A stretch of 8,813 bases of DNA from an uncultured Bacteroidia bacterium (GTDB lineage Bacteria; Bacteroidota; Bacteroidia; Bacteroidales; UBA932): contig CACXHG010000106.1 in the NCBI GenBank assembly GCA_902767355.1, forward strand, positions 1-8,813, read 5' to 3'. Shown here one piece after another: positions 1-6,511 of the stretch. Position 1 is the first letter of the stretch; every line of letters begins with the position of its first letter. Both the position numbers and the translations under genes were made by a program. Below the pieces are notes generated by a model. It was given only the letters and a program-made list of their open reading frames with translations, did no database searches and was not told where the DNA came from.

Positions 1-1
1 C

Positions 2-706
2 GGCGACAAAGTATGGCGCAACTACAACATAAAGTTCGAGAAAGAGATTCAGGCCAACAGCCCGCGCCGCAAGATAGACGTTTCGCTGGTCTTTGGGCAG
101 GACAGCGTCACAGCCACAGACGAAGATGGCTTTAGCGCCACACTGCCCCTGCCCCAGGCGCCCGTGGCGGACAAGCAGGAGGCGGCCCGGGAGAATATCC
201 TCCGCAATATGGGCAAGCGCAGCGGCCACTTCGATTTCCGCTGCGAAAAAGTGGAGCAGGACCCTGTGCGCTTCTATCCCGCCTCCGCCCTCAATGCTCT
301 CCGTCGTGAACTTGCCGACGAACTGATCTGTGTTCGTGCCAAAGCCGTCAAGAGCGAGCCCGTCGCGCCTGTTCCCTGCGCGAACTTTTTCTACGCTGAA
401 CGCGACGCTCCGGCAAAGCGCATCCCTAGTGGCACCGCCGACTATTCGGCCAACTGCGCCAACCACCTGGCGCGCCAGGTGCTGGAAGACCTCGGCTATG
501 ACAAAGTAGATGACGCTTACGAGATAAAGCCGGTGCCGGAGGCTGCCTTGATGCGCAGCCGCTACTGCATCAAATACGAACTCGGGCTCTGCCCCAAGTT
601 GCATCCGAAGCTCAAATATGCCGAGCCGCTGTGCCTTGTCAATGCCGGCCAGCGTTTAAAACTGTCTTTCGATTGCAAAAGATGCGAAATGATAGTACAT
701 TTGTAG
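2..706 (+). CDS. U32-family peptidase, C-terminal part with DUF3656-like region (5' partial)
   Basis: The reading frame is open from the window's first bases to a TAG at 704-706, so only the last 234 residues are seen and the start lies upstream. The tail carries a cysteine-rich signature: an 'ALMRSRYCIKYELGLCPK' block (about residues 179-196 of the visible part) followed by a final 'FDCKRCEM' motif. From family knowledge, this arrangement is typical of the end of long U32 proteins (RlhA/YdcP type, with DUF3656 before the tail). Members act in RNA hydroxylation (E. coli RlhA modifies 23S rRNA C2501) rather than as proven proteases; the cysteines may hold a metal or Fe-S centre. The catalytic N-terminal domain is outside the window, so the RlhA-like role is an inference. 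It is followed by holB after 4 nt, which suggests co-transcription. An internal ATG near 164 is not a credible start because homology-like sequence runs in from the edge. Confidence 0.8.
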   Translation, partial: GDKVWRNYNIKFEKEIQANSPRRKIDVSLVFGQDSVTATDEDGFSATLPLPQAPVADKQEAARENILRNMGKRSGHFDFRCEKVEQDPVRFYPASALNALRRELADELICVRAKAVKSEPVAPVPCANFFYAERDAPAKRIPSGTADYSANCANHLARQVLEDLGYDKVDDAYEIKPVPEAALMRSRYCIKYELGLCPKLHPKLKYAEPLCLVNAGQRLKLSFDCKRCEMIVHL

Positions 707-710
707 GATT

Positions 711-1841
711 ATGCAATTTGGCGAAATATATGGCAACGACGCCCTCAAGGCGCGGCTGAAGAAGATGGTCGATGAAGACCGTCTCTCCCATGCCATCCTG
801 TTCGTGGAGCAGGAGGGGATGGGCGGCCTGGCGTTTGCCATAGCCCTGGCTCAGTATATCAACTGTACGGACAGGGGGCAGGACAGCTGCGGCGAGTGTC
901 CCTCATGCCGCCGTATAGCCAAGCTGGCATATCCCGATGTGCATTTTGCATTTCCTGTAAATACCTCGCCCAAGCTCTCCGATCAGGAGAAAAAGAAGCC
1001 GCTGAGCAGCTATTTTCTCTCTGACTGGAACAATCTTGTGGCGGCCAATCCCTACTTTGACAGCCACGAGCTCTACGAGGCCCTGGGCATAGAAAACAAG
1101 GCGGCGACAATCTCTGTGCACGAGGCCCGCGAGATAGCCTCGGCGCTGGCGCTGCAGCCCTTCGAGTCGGACTACAAGATTATGATTATCTGGCAGCCGG
1201 AGAAGATGAACACCGAGGCCGCCAACAAGCTGCTCAAGCTGCTGGAGGAACCGCCGGCAGGCACCTATTTCCTGATGGTGACCCAGAGTCTGGAAAGCAT
1301 GCTCACCACCGTGCGCTCCCGCTGCCAGATAATCCGCCTGCAGCCCATGGAGCGGGAAGAAATAGCGGACGTGCTTTGCAAACGCTACGAGCTGGAGCGT
1401 CCCCTCGCCCTGGACTTCGCCACTCTGGCCGGTGGCAGCATAGGCAAGGCTTTTTCGCTGGTAGAGAATGCCGACAGCGGCTCCATGCTGGACGATCTTC
1501 TGCGCCAGCTGCTGGATGCCTCGCTCGGCAAATCCCTGCCCGGGGTGCTGGATGCTGCAGACGCCCTGGCCGCGCTTGGCAAGGACAAGCAGAAGCAGTG
1601 GTGCGTCCGCTCGGAGGGTTTCATACGTAAAATGTTTTTGTCGGCAAAGGGACTGGAGGGCATATCCTTCGCCGGCGCAGATGATTTGCAATACATTAAA
1701 AAGCAGGTTCCCAGGATCAAGGACAGTTTCTATCCCAGGGCCGCGGCCGCCCTCGACGCCGCGCTTCGCCTGATAGACAGCAATGTGTCCGCCAAGCTTA
1801 TTTTCACCGACCTTGGCAACCGCTTTTATTTATATATATAA
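711..1841 (+). CDS. holB: DNA polymerase III subunit delta' (clamp loader)
   Basis: Delta' is the non-ATP-binding stator of the clamp loader, which opens the beta clamp onto primed DNA at the replication fork. The 376-residue protein has the AAA+ clamp-loader layout: an N-terminal 'RLSHAILF' strand, a zinc-type cysteine set (Cys52, Cys60, Cys63, Cys66, in the pattern C-x7-C-x2-C-x2-C), the 'ANKLLKLLEEPP' helix (residues 171-182) and the SRC sensor/arginine-finger motif (203-205). The Walker A position reads 'EQEGMGGLA' (33-41): the essential lysine is Gly39, so it should not hydrolyse ATP, as expected for delta' rather than gamma/tau. Start: the ATG at 711 lies 4 nt after the previous stop. 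The very end of the gene is strikingly AT-rich (about 1827-1841) just before ricT. The pairing holB-ricT is also found in Bacillus (holB-yaaT), which supports both calls. Fewer than 5 nt separate it from each neighbour. Confidence 0.95.
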   Translation: MQFGEIYGNDALKARLKKMVDEDRLSHAILFVEQEGMGGLAFAIALAQYINCTDRGQDSCGECPSCRRIAKLAYPDVHFAFPVNTSPKLSDQEKKKPLSSYFLSDWNNLVAANPYFDSHELYEALGIENKAATISVHEAREIASALALQPFESDYKIMIIWQPEKMNTEAANKLLKLLEEPPAGTYFLMVTQSLESMLTTVRSRCQIIRLQPMEREEIADVLCKRYELERPLALDFATLAGGSIGKAFSLVENADSGSMLDDLLRQLLDASLGKSLPGVLDAADALAALGKDKQKQWCVRSEGFIRKMFLSAKGLEGISFAGADDLQYIKKQVPRIKDSFYPRAAAALDAALRLIDSNVSAKLIFTDLGNRFYLYI

Positions 1842-1845
1842 CACA

Positions 1846-3231
1846 ATGGACTTTGAACAAAACAATCACGATTGTTCCCGCGGGTGCATTGTAGAGCGCG
1901 ACAACACCGGCACCCTGCAGATAGCCTACAACAGCGGCTGCTGCAAGCTGGCCGACTTCAACTGGCTGGAAGGAATCGAAGATGACAAATACAAGGACCT
2001 CTACGAGGTTCGCTTCAAGAATACCCGCAAGTTGATATTCCGCAACGACACTGGGCAGTCTCTCAAAGAGGGCGACCTGGTGGTGGTGGAAGCCGTGAAC
2101 GGCCACGACCTGGGCATTGTGACCCTGTCAGGAGCAGTGGTGCTGCGCCAGATGGCCCGTCGCAAGATCAACCCGGAGACATATCAGTTCAAGAAGATAT
2201 ACCGCAAGGCCAAGGCCCTGGACATAGAGCGCTGGCAGGAAGCCATCGCCCGCGAGCACAGCACCATGATACGCGCCCGTCAGTTGGCCGCCAACCTGCA
2301 CCTGGACATGAAAATAGGCGACGTGGAGTTCCAGGGCGACGGCACCAAGGCCATCTTCTACTATATCGCCGACGAGCGTGTGGATTTCCGCCAGCTCATC
2401 AAAGACTTTGCAGAGGAGTTCCATATCCGCGTAGAAATGAAGCAGATAGGTGTGCGCCAGGAGGCTGGCCTGATCGGAGGCCTGGGCGTCTGCGGCCGCC
2501 CGCTGTGCTGCTCCAAGTTTATGGCGGATTTCAAATCCATCACGACCCAGGCGGCGCGCTGCCAGGACCTGGCGCTCAATCCGCAGAAGCTGGCCGGCCA
2601 GTGCAGCAAGCTCAAATGCTGCATCAACTACGAGGCATCTACCTATATCGACGCCCGCAAGAGCCTGCCGGACGCCCGCGAGCCGCTCGACTTCAGCGAC
2701 GGTCTGGCCTATCTGGTCAAGACCGACGTGCTGATGGGCACGATGTGGTTCTCCTTCGACAAGAACAATATGGCGAATATGTTCCCCCTCTCGGCAGAGC
2801 AGGTGGAGCAGATCAAGGATCTCAACCGCCACGGCCGCAAGGGCGATTCCGTGATAGAGAAGGCGCGCAAGGGCGACGACGAGCCGGAGTTTGTAACGGC
2901 TGTGGGCGACGACAGCATCTCCCGTTTCGATGCAGCCTCCAAAAAGCGCTCGCGCGGCCGCAACCGTCAGGGCAGAAGGGCTTCGGACGGGCCAAGGGAG
3001 GCTTCCGGCGAGCAGGTTGCAAAAGCCGAAGGTGCTCTGGAGCAGAGGCCGCGTGAGGCCAAGCCCCAGCGTGAAGACCGCCCCCGCCGCGACGCTGGCC
3101 AGCGCCGCGATGAAAATCAGCGCCGTGAAGGTGGCGAACGCCGCGACAACCAGCAGCGTTCCGGCCGACAGGGGGGCAACCGCCACGGGCGCGGGAACAG
3201 ACCTCAGAAGAATAACGATGGCAACGCTTAG
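1846..3231 (+). CDS. ricT: PSP1-domain protein, RicT-like Fe-S subunit with Arg-rich tail
   Basis: The protein is 461 residues long. Residues about 50-280 form the PSP1/RicT core, with a dense cysteine pattern: 'CGRPLCC' (Cys216, 221, 222), Cys239, then Cys253, 258, 259 in 'GQCSKLKCC'; four more cysteines (10, 14, 32, 33) lie near the N terminus. In Bacillus, RicT (YaaT) works with RicA and RicF, binds [4Fe-4S] clusters and promotes RNase Y-dependent mRNA processing; whether this holds in Bacteroidota is unknown. Residues about 365-461 are a low-complexity, Arg/Gln/Glu/Gly/Asp-rich tail with repeated RR-D/E pieces, probably disordered and perhaps RNA-binding (inference). Start: the frame is open further up to 1783, but that would overlap holB by 59 nt; ATG 1846, 4 nt after the holB stop and after an A-rich stretch, is preferred. 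The 3' end overlaps the next gene by 14 nt. Confidence 0.9.
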   Translation: MDFEQNNHDCSRGCIVERDNTGTLQIAYNSGCCKLADFNWLEGIEDDKYKDLYEVRFKNTRKLIFRNDTGQSLKEGDLVVVEAVNGHDLGIVTLSGAVVLRQMARRKINPETYQFKKIYRKAKALDIERWQEAIAREHSTMIRARQLAANLHLDMKIGDVEFQGDGTKAIFYYIADERVDFRQLIKDFAEEFHIRVEMKQIGVRQEAGLIGGLGVCGRPLCCSKFMADFKSITTQAARCQDLALNPQKLAGQCSKLKCCINYEASTYIDARKSLPDAREPLDFSDGLAYLVKTDVLMGTMWFSFDKNNMANMFPLSAEQVEQIKDLNRHGRKGDSVIEKARKGDDEPEFVTAVGDDSISRFDAASKKRSRGRNRQGRRASDGPREASGEQVAKAEGALEQRPREAKPQREDRPRRDAGQRRDENQRREGGERRDNQQRSGRQGGNRHGRGNRPQKNNDGNA

Positions 3232-3727
3232 GACCATAGCGGCCGCGTTGTGCCTGCTTGCGGCGGTGTCCTGCGACAATCCGCGCGAGCAGTTCTCGCT
3301 TGTGCAGGACCTGACGCCGGTCGATCTGCAGATGGGGCTCAGTTTTGACCTTCCGATGGAAGAAAATATGAGCTATTCCACGACCGTAGCCTGCCGGGTC
3401 GATGCCGCAAGCGCTGTCAAAGAAAATGTAGAGCTGGTTTTCAATGTGATTTCTCCAGACCACGCCTCCTACAGCGAGACGGTGTCTTTCCCGCTGGTGA
3501 GCAATGTGCGCCAGCAGGCTGCGCTCGGTCCCGGGGCCGAGGTCCGCTTCAAAAAGCGTGGCGCCTGGCTCGACAATCAGTGGGGCTGGCGCTCGGGCAT
3601 CAGTTGCGATTCGCTTCCGGGCCGCTGGCTGGTGATAATCTCTACCAAAGACCCGATAGACCTGGAGCGTATAAAGGCCATCGGCTTCTCTTATAAGGGA
3701 CAAAGAAACAGTTATGAGCAAGAATAA
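3218..3727 (+). CDS. gldH: Small lipoprotein, GldH-like
   Basis: This 169-residue protein starts with a short lipoprotein signal: Arg5, a hydrophobic run (7-17) and the lipobox 'AVSC' with Cys19 as the lipidated residue, followed by Asp20. GldH is a lipoprotein first found through gliding motility in Flavobacterium and linked to the GldKLMN/type IX secretion world, but homologues are widespread in non-gliding Bacteroidales. What supports the name here is length, lipobox, and position directly after ricT, a gene order common in Bacteroidota. The C-terminal 'GRWLVIISTKDPIDLERIKAIGFSYK' region (about 135-160) fits the usual GldH ending, where a strand is followed by 'I..IG....K'. Overall sequence is divergent, so the name is moderate confidence and a general outer-membrane or periplasmic lipoprotein is the safe call. 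ATG 3218 lies inside the ricT end, and the stop lies inside trmB, each overlap being 14 nt, which suggests translational coupling. Confidence 0.65.
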   Translation: MATLRTIAAALCLLAAVSCDNPREQFSLVQDLTPVDLQMGLSFDLPMEENMSYSTTVACRVDAASAVKENVELVFNVISPDHASYSETVSFPLVSNVRQQAALGPGAEVRFKKRGAWLDNQWGWRSGISCDSLPGRWLVIISTKDPIDLERIKAIGFSYKGQRNSYEQE

Positions 3728-4382
3728 ACTCTTCAAGTTTGCCCAGAACGAGACCTTCTCCTGTCTGATTCAGCCGCCCACAGAGCAGATGCTCTCCGGC
3801 AGCCATCCGCTCAAGGGGCACTGGGGCAGCGACGTATTCCACAACGGCAATCCCATCGTGCTGGAGCTCGGCTGCGGCAAGGGCGAATATACCATAGCCC
3901 TGGCCCAGCGCAACCCAGGCGTCAATTTTATCGGCGTGGACATCAAGGGCGCGCGGCTGTGGAAAGGGGCCAAGTTCGCCACCGAAAACCAGATGCCCAA
4001 CGTGGCCTTCCTGCGCACCAGAATAGACTTCATAAAGAGCATATTCGCTCCCGGCGAGGTGGATGAAATATGGATTACCTTTGCCGACCCGCAGCCCAAG
4101 AGCCCCAACCGGCGCCTGACATCGCCCGTGTTCCTGGACCGCTACCGCTCCTTCCTGAAGCCGGGCGGCATAGTCAACCTCAAGACCGACAGCCAGCTGC
4201 TGCACGAATATACCCTGCAGGTTGCCCGGGAGCAGAAGCTGGAGATTCTGGAGGCCAACGCCGACATCTACGGCAGCGGCCGTGTCACCGAAGACGACAT
4301 ACTGAACGTCAAGACTTACTACGAGCAGAAATTCCTAGCCGAAGGGCTTTCTATCACCTATATGGCTTTCCGCCTGAGCTGA
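3714..4382 (+). CDS. trmB: tRNA (guanosine(46)-N7)-methyltransferase TrmB
   Basis: TrmB methylates N7 of G46 in the variable loop of tRNA using S-adenosylmethionine. The 222-residue sequence shows the Rossmann methyltransferase motif I 'ELGCGKGEY' (51-59), the acidic end of strand 2 'GVDIKG' (74-79), the TrmB signature 'FADPQPK' (123-129; the usual form is FPDPWPK) followed by RR, 'LKPGG' (148-152), and a C-terminal 'TYYEQKFLAEG' (201-211) that matches the family's conserved T-x-x-E substrate-binding segment. Length is normal for a Bacteroidota TrmB. The start ATG 3714 overlaps the end of the upstream lipoprotein gene by 14 nt, and no later ATG keeps the conserved N-terminal region. It is the last gene of the plus-strand string; its TGA lies 2 nt from the stop of the converging IMPase-family gene, with no visible hairpin terminator between. 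Confidence 0.95.
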   Translation: MSKNKLFKFAQNETFSCLIQPPTEQMLSGSHPLKGHWGSDVFHNGNPIVLELGCGKGEYTIALAQRNPGVNFIGVDIKGARLWKGAKFATENQMPNVAFLRTRIDFIKSIFAPGEVDEIWITFADPQPKSPNRRLTSPVFLDRYRSFLKPGGIVNLKTDSQLLHEYTLQVAREQKLEILEANADIYGSGRVTEDDILNVKTYYEQKFLAEGLSITYMAFRLS

Positions 4383-4384
4383 GC

Positions 4385-5179
4385 CTAATAGGGGAGAGAG
4401 TCCAGACGGGCGCGAACCACCTCTGCTATCTTGCTGCAACTATCTGGACTATTGGCGGCTATGACCATATCCGGGACATACAGCGAGGGTGCTTTGCCGT
4501 CAAAATCGCAGATGGCGCCGCCGGCTTCAGTGAGAATCAGTGAGGCTGCGGCATAGTCCCATGGCATGAGACGCAGCTCGAAATACAGGTCTGCATAGCC
4601 GCTTGCCAGCAGGCATAGTTCAACTGCCGCCGAACCGGTGCGGCGCACGTCGTTGCAGCGGTTGTAGAGCTCGTAAATGATGTCGCTGCAGATGCGGGAC
4701 CACTCCTTGCGGTAGGTGCTCATGGCCGTGTACAGCAGTCCGTCGGCAAAAGGGCGGTCGGATACGTGGATGGGGCGGCCGTTGCACTGCGCTCCGCGCC
4801 CTTTCTGCGCGGTGTAGCACTCCCCGCGCCAGGGGCTGTACACCACACCCATATATTGTTCCCCGCCCCTTATCAGGCCTACGCTGATGCAGCAGTTCTC
4901 GTTGCCGCGGGCGTAATTGGCCGTGCCGTCTATGGGGTCGATGACCCATACATATTCGTGCCCGGCGATGTCGCTTAAGTCTTCCTCTTCGCAGAGGAAA
5001 CCGCTGCCGGGCAGCAGTCCGGCCAGCTTTTGGGTCAGGAAATCCTGCACTGCCAGATCCGACGAAGTCACCAGATTCTCCCGGGTGCCCTTGTCGTGCA
5101 CCTCAAACCCGCTGCGCACCATCAGCTGCGCCGCCTGCCGGACAATCGCTTCTATTTGCTCTAATGTGATATTATTCAT
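4385..5179 (-). CDS. Inositol monophosphatase family protein
   Basis: The protein is 264 residues from the ATG at 5179, a normal length for this Mg2+-dependent, Li+-sensitive phosphatase family. All metal-binding motifs are present: 'CEEED' (63-67, the usual GEE position), 'WVIDPIDGTANYARG' (78-92, with Asp81 and Asp84 as metal ligands) and 'PWDYAAASLILTEAGG' (206-221, with Asp208). 'NLVTSSD' (35-41) matches the N-terminal 'VTxxD' element. Family members dephosphorylate inositol 1-phosphate, but many bacterial ones act on other sugar phosphates or on 3'-phosphoadenosine nucleotides (CysQ), so the substrate is not assigned. The frame could start as far up as 5296, but the 39 extra residues lack family features, and a good -7 box lies between that site and 5179. 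The gene stands alone: it converges on trmB on one side and has a mobile element behind its promoter on the other. Confidence 0.93.
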   Translation of the reverse strand: MNNITLEQIEAIVRQAAQLMVRSGFEVHDKGTRENLVTSSDLAVQDFLTQKLAGLLPGSGFLCEEEDLSDIAGHEYVWVIDPIDGTANYARGNENCCISVGLIRGGEQYMGVVYSPWRGECYTAQKGRGAQCNGRPIHVSDRPFADGLLYTAMSTYRKEWSRICSDIIYELYNRCNDVRRTGSAAVELCLLASGYADLYFELRLMPWDYAAASLILTEAGGAICDFDGKAPSLYVPDMVIAANSPDSCSKIAEVVRARLDSLPY

Positions 5180-5186
5180 AGCGGCC

Positions 5187-5195
5187 GCAAAGATA
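5187..5195 (-). promoter_or_regulatory. Candidate Bacteroidota -7 box for the IMPase-family gene
   Basis: On the minus strand this reads TATCTTTGC, a full match to the TAnnTTTG -7 consensus of the Bacteroidota primary sigma factor. It ends 7 nt before the ATG at 5179, so the transcript would have a very short leader or be nearly leaderless. I could not find a convincing TTTG -33 element at the usual distance. It suggests the gene has its own promoter independent of the transposase gene behind it. Confidence 0.5.
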
Positions 5196-5320
5196 GCATT
5201 TTTATTCTGCCGCAGGGCCGGCTCCTGCAGCCCAAGGACAATCGCCCGCCTGAACAAAGAAATCTTTGATACTACTGTCGAGGCCTCTGTCGTCACTCTG
5301 TCGGCGGTCGAACCAGAGCC

Positions 5321-5426
5321 CGAAGTACAGAAATAGGACTAAAACTGTACTTCGTGAGTCAAATTTAGGCGGTTTCTCTGTTTTTGGGGACGTGAGGTAC
5401 AATACTGAGCATAAATCTGTACGTCA
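5321..5426. repeat. Left 106-bp structured repeat (REP-pair-like unit L)
   Basis: This unit contains four GTAC-centred arms. Arm A CGAAGTACAG (5321-5330) and arm B CTGTACTTCG (5345-5354) are a perfect 10-bp inverted repeat with a 14-nt spacer. Arm C TGAGGTACAA (5393-5402) and arm D CTGTACGTCA (5417-5426) pair at 8 of 10 positions with another 14-nt spacer. A and D also pair with each other, so the whole unit is pseudo-palindromic and could form two hairpins or one long one. It begins 12 nt after the transposase stop codon. An ungapped hand comparison with the right unit gives about 64 of 106 identical bases, concentrated in the arms. The layout resembles a BIME (two REP hairpins in inverted orientation). 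Confidence 0.8.
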
Positions 5427-5438
5427 TCTGCAGCCGTG

Positions 5439-6398
5439 TTAGAGCGCAAGGCAACGGCGTAGCTGTGCGGGCGTAGTCCTGCGGCCATTGAAAGGGGAGG
5501 AAATAAGCTTCGCCCTGTTATCAGCCAGAATCATGTTGCCCAGATCAGCACGTCTGGAAGCCGTCAGGGTGTAGATAGATTGTCCTTCTCCGCTTCTTGT
5601 GAATTCCGGCAGATATATGTCGTCAATAATGTGACACATCTCCAAATCAGAAAGGTGAGAGGTATCAATGCGACCCTGTTCGCTTAAAAGAGCTGCTTTC
5701 AAGTCAAATCCGCATACACCTTTTTCTATGCTTTCGAGGGTGACAGGGGCCGTATCGTTTTCTTCTGCCTGTTCGCGAATAATACTATCATTGCTTAGCC
5801 TGTTCATCTGATAGGAGAAGTTGCGGGGAGTGTGGTACTCCTGCTCTACATAAGAAGTATCTATCACATCCTCTCTGACAATAAGTCCGGCAGAAGTCAT
5901 GCGATACCCGGGTGGCAGTTTTTTCAGATGTGGCAGATATCTGCTGCACTTGTGTTGAGGAAGTATATCCGGAGTATAATCCTTGCCTAATTCTTTTCTG
6001 AAGAACGAATTGGCAGAACTATGCCGGTAGCCGAAGGGCGTTGTTGCGAGGCCGTGGTGCAGCCCTTGCCTAAGCACGTAATTCAATGCGACAAGCCTGT
6101 GGGCCGCGCCTTCTACTTCCCTGAAAAAGAAACGGGGCTCGCCTAATGAGCCGCTGCGACAGTACTTTGCATTGAAATACCGGGTATAGGCATAGCGATC
6201 TTTATGCTGTAGCGCTGCATAGTCATCGGTCTGGACTATCCTGTGGTAATGGGTTGTCATAAACGCTTCAGCCAGAAGCCGACTTTGCGTTTCTGCAATA
6301 GCGAGAGCTAGACAGTTAAACCCCATAATGAGATCCGCCTCGCTACGGAACATTATTTCTTTATGGGATGAAAGACAAATATGAAATGTTTTTCTCAT
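5439..6398 (-). CDS. Y1/HUH transposase, IS200-like RAYT-type protein
   Basis: This 319-residue protein has the Y1 transposase fold signature: an opening 'KTFHICLSS' strand (3-11), 'IMFRSEADLIMGFNCL' (15-30), the metal-binding HUH motif as 'FMTTHYHRIVQTDD' with His50 and His52, and a likely catalytic tyrosine Tyr107 in 'LVALNYVLRQGLHHG', matching the family 'Y(I/V)xxNPxxxG' segment about 50 residues after HUH. Y1 enzymes cut and join single-stranded DNA at hairpins through a 5'-phosphotyrosine link. Residues about 165-319 lie beyond the Y1 domain; I recognise no fold there, only a final 'TTPAQLRRCLAL' helix. Two starts are possible: ATG 6398 (chosen, directly before the conserved strand) and GTG 6410, which adds four residues. 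The gene is AT-richer than its neighbours and is flanked by matching repeats, so it is probably acquired. It appears intact, with no frameshift. Confidence 0.82.
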   Translation of the reverse strand: MRKTFHICLSSHKEIMFRSEADLIMGFNCLALAIAETQSRLLAEAFMTTHYHRIVQTDDYAALQHKDRYAYTRYFNAKYCRSGSLGEPRFFFREVEGAAHRLVALNYVLRQGLHHGLATTPFGYRHSSANSFFRKELGKDYTPDILPQHKCSRYLPHLKKLPPGYRMTSAGLIVREDVIDTSYVEQEYHTPRNFSYQMNRLSNDSIIREQAEENDTAPVTLESIEKGVCGFDLKAALLSEQGRIDTSHLSDLEMCHIIDDIYLPEFTRSGEGQSIYTLTASRRADLGNMILADNRAKLISSPFNGRRTTPAQLRRCLAL

Positions 6399-6413
6399 AC
6401 GTATCGCCACGTG

Positions 6414-6420
6414 CCTCCTT
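6414..6420 (-). promoter_or_regulatory. Shine-Dalgarno-like AAGGAGG before the transposase gene
   Basis: The minus strand reads AAGGAGG here, a full-length match to the anti-SD sequence. It lies 3 nt from GTG 6410 (too close) and 15 nt from ATG 6398 (too far), so neither start has ideal spacing. Host genes in this window have no comparable site, consistent with Bacteroidota habits, so this may be a trace of foreign origin or chance. Confidence 0.4.
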
Positions 6421-6511
6421 GCACTAGAGAAAAAATGTTTAATGGAACGATGTCGGGACTAAGGTAGCAACAAAATTGCTCAATGCGGAGCACTATAGCT
6501 GTATTATTGTG

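Noticed and set aside
164..706. Start of the first gene at ATG 164
   Set aside because: The same frame is open to the left edge with sequence consistent with a U32 protein interior, so the gene is 5' partial.
903..1691. 262-residue minus-strand open frame opposite holB
   Set aside because: No recognisable domain, and it lies wholly within the well-supported holB gene.
1783..1845. Upstream in-frame start for ricT at 1783
   Set aside because: It would overlap holB by 59 nt and add 21 residues that look like shifted holB coding; ATG 1846 follows the holB stop by 4 nt.
3061..3210. Apparent tandem DNA repeat in the ricT tail
   Set aside because: The repetition is at the level of Arg-rich amino acid composition; no exact unit repeats in the DNA.
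2128..3736. Long minus-strand open frames (383 and 304 residues) opposite ricT and gldH
   Set aside because: They are shadows of GC-rich coding on the plus strand: Ala/Arg-rich low-complexity translations without motifs, while the plus strand has clear families.
5180..5296. 39-residue N-terminal extension of the IMPase-family protein (start at 5296)
   Set aside because: The family begins near the chosen ATG, and a consensus -7 box lies inside the proposed extension.
5321..5354. Simple rho-independent terminator
   Set aside because: The stem is not followed by a run of T on either strand, and the same arrangement recurs in the right unit, so a repeat element explains it better; a 3'-end role is kept as a separate finding.
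5202..5402. 66-residue minus-strand open frame between IMPase and transposase
   Set aside because: It runs through the structured repeat and the promoter region, with no motif or coding pattern.
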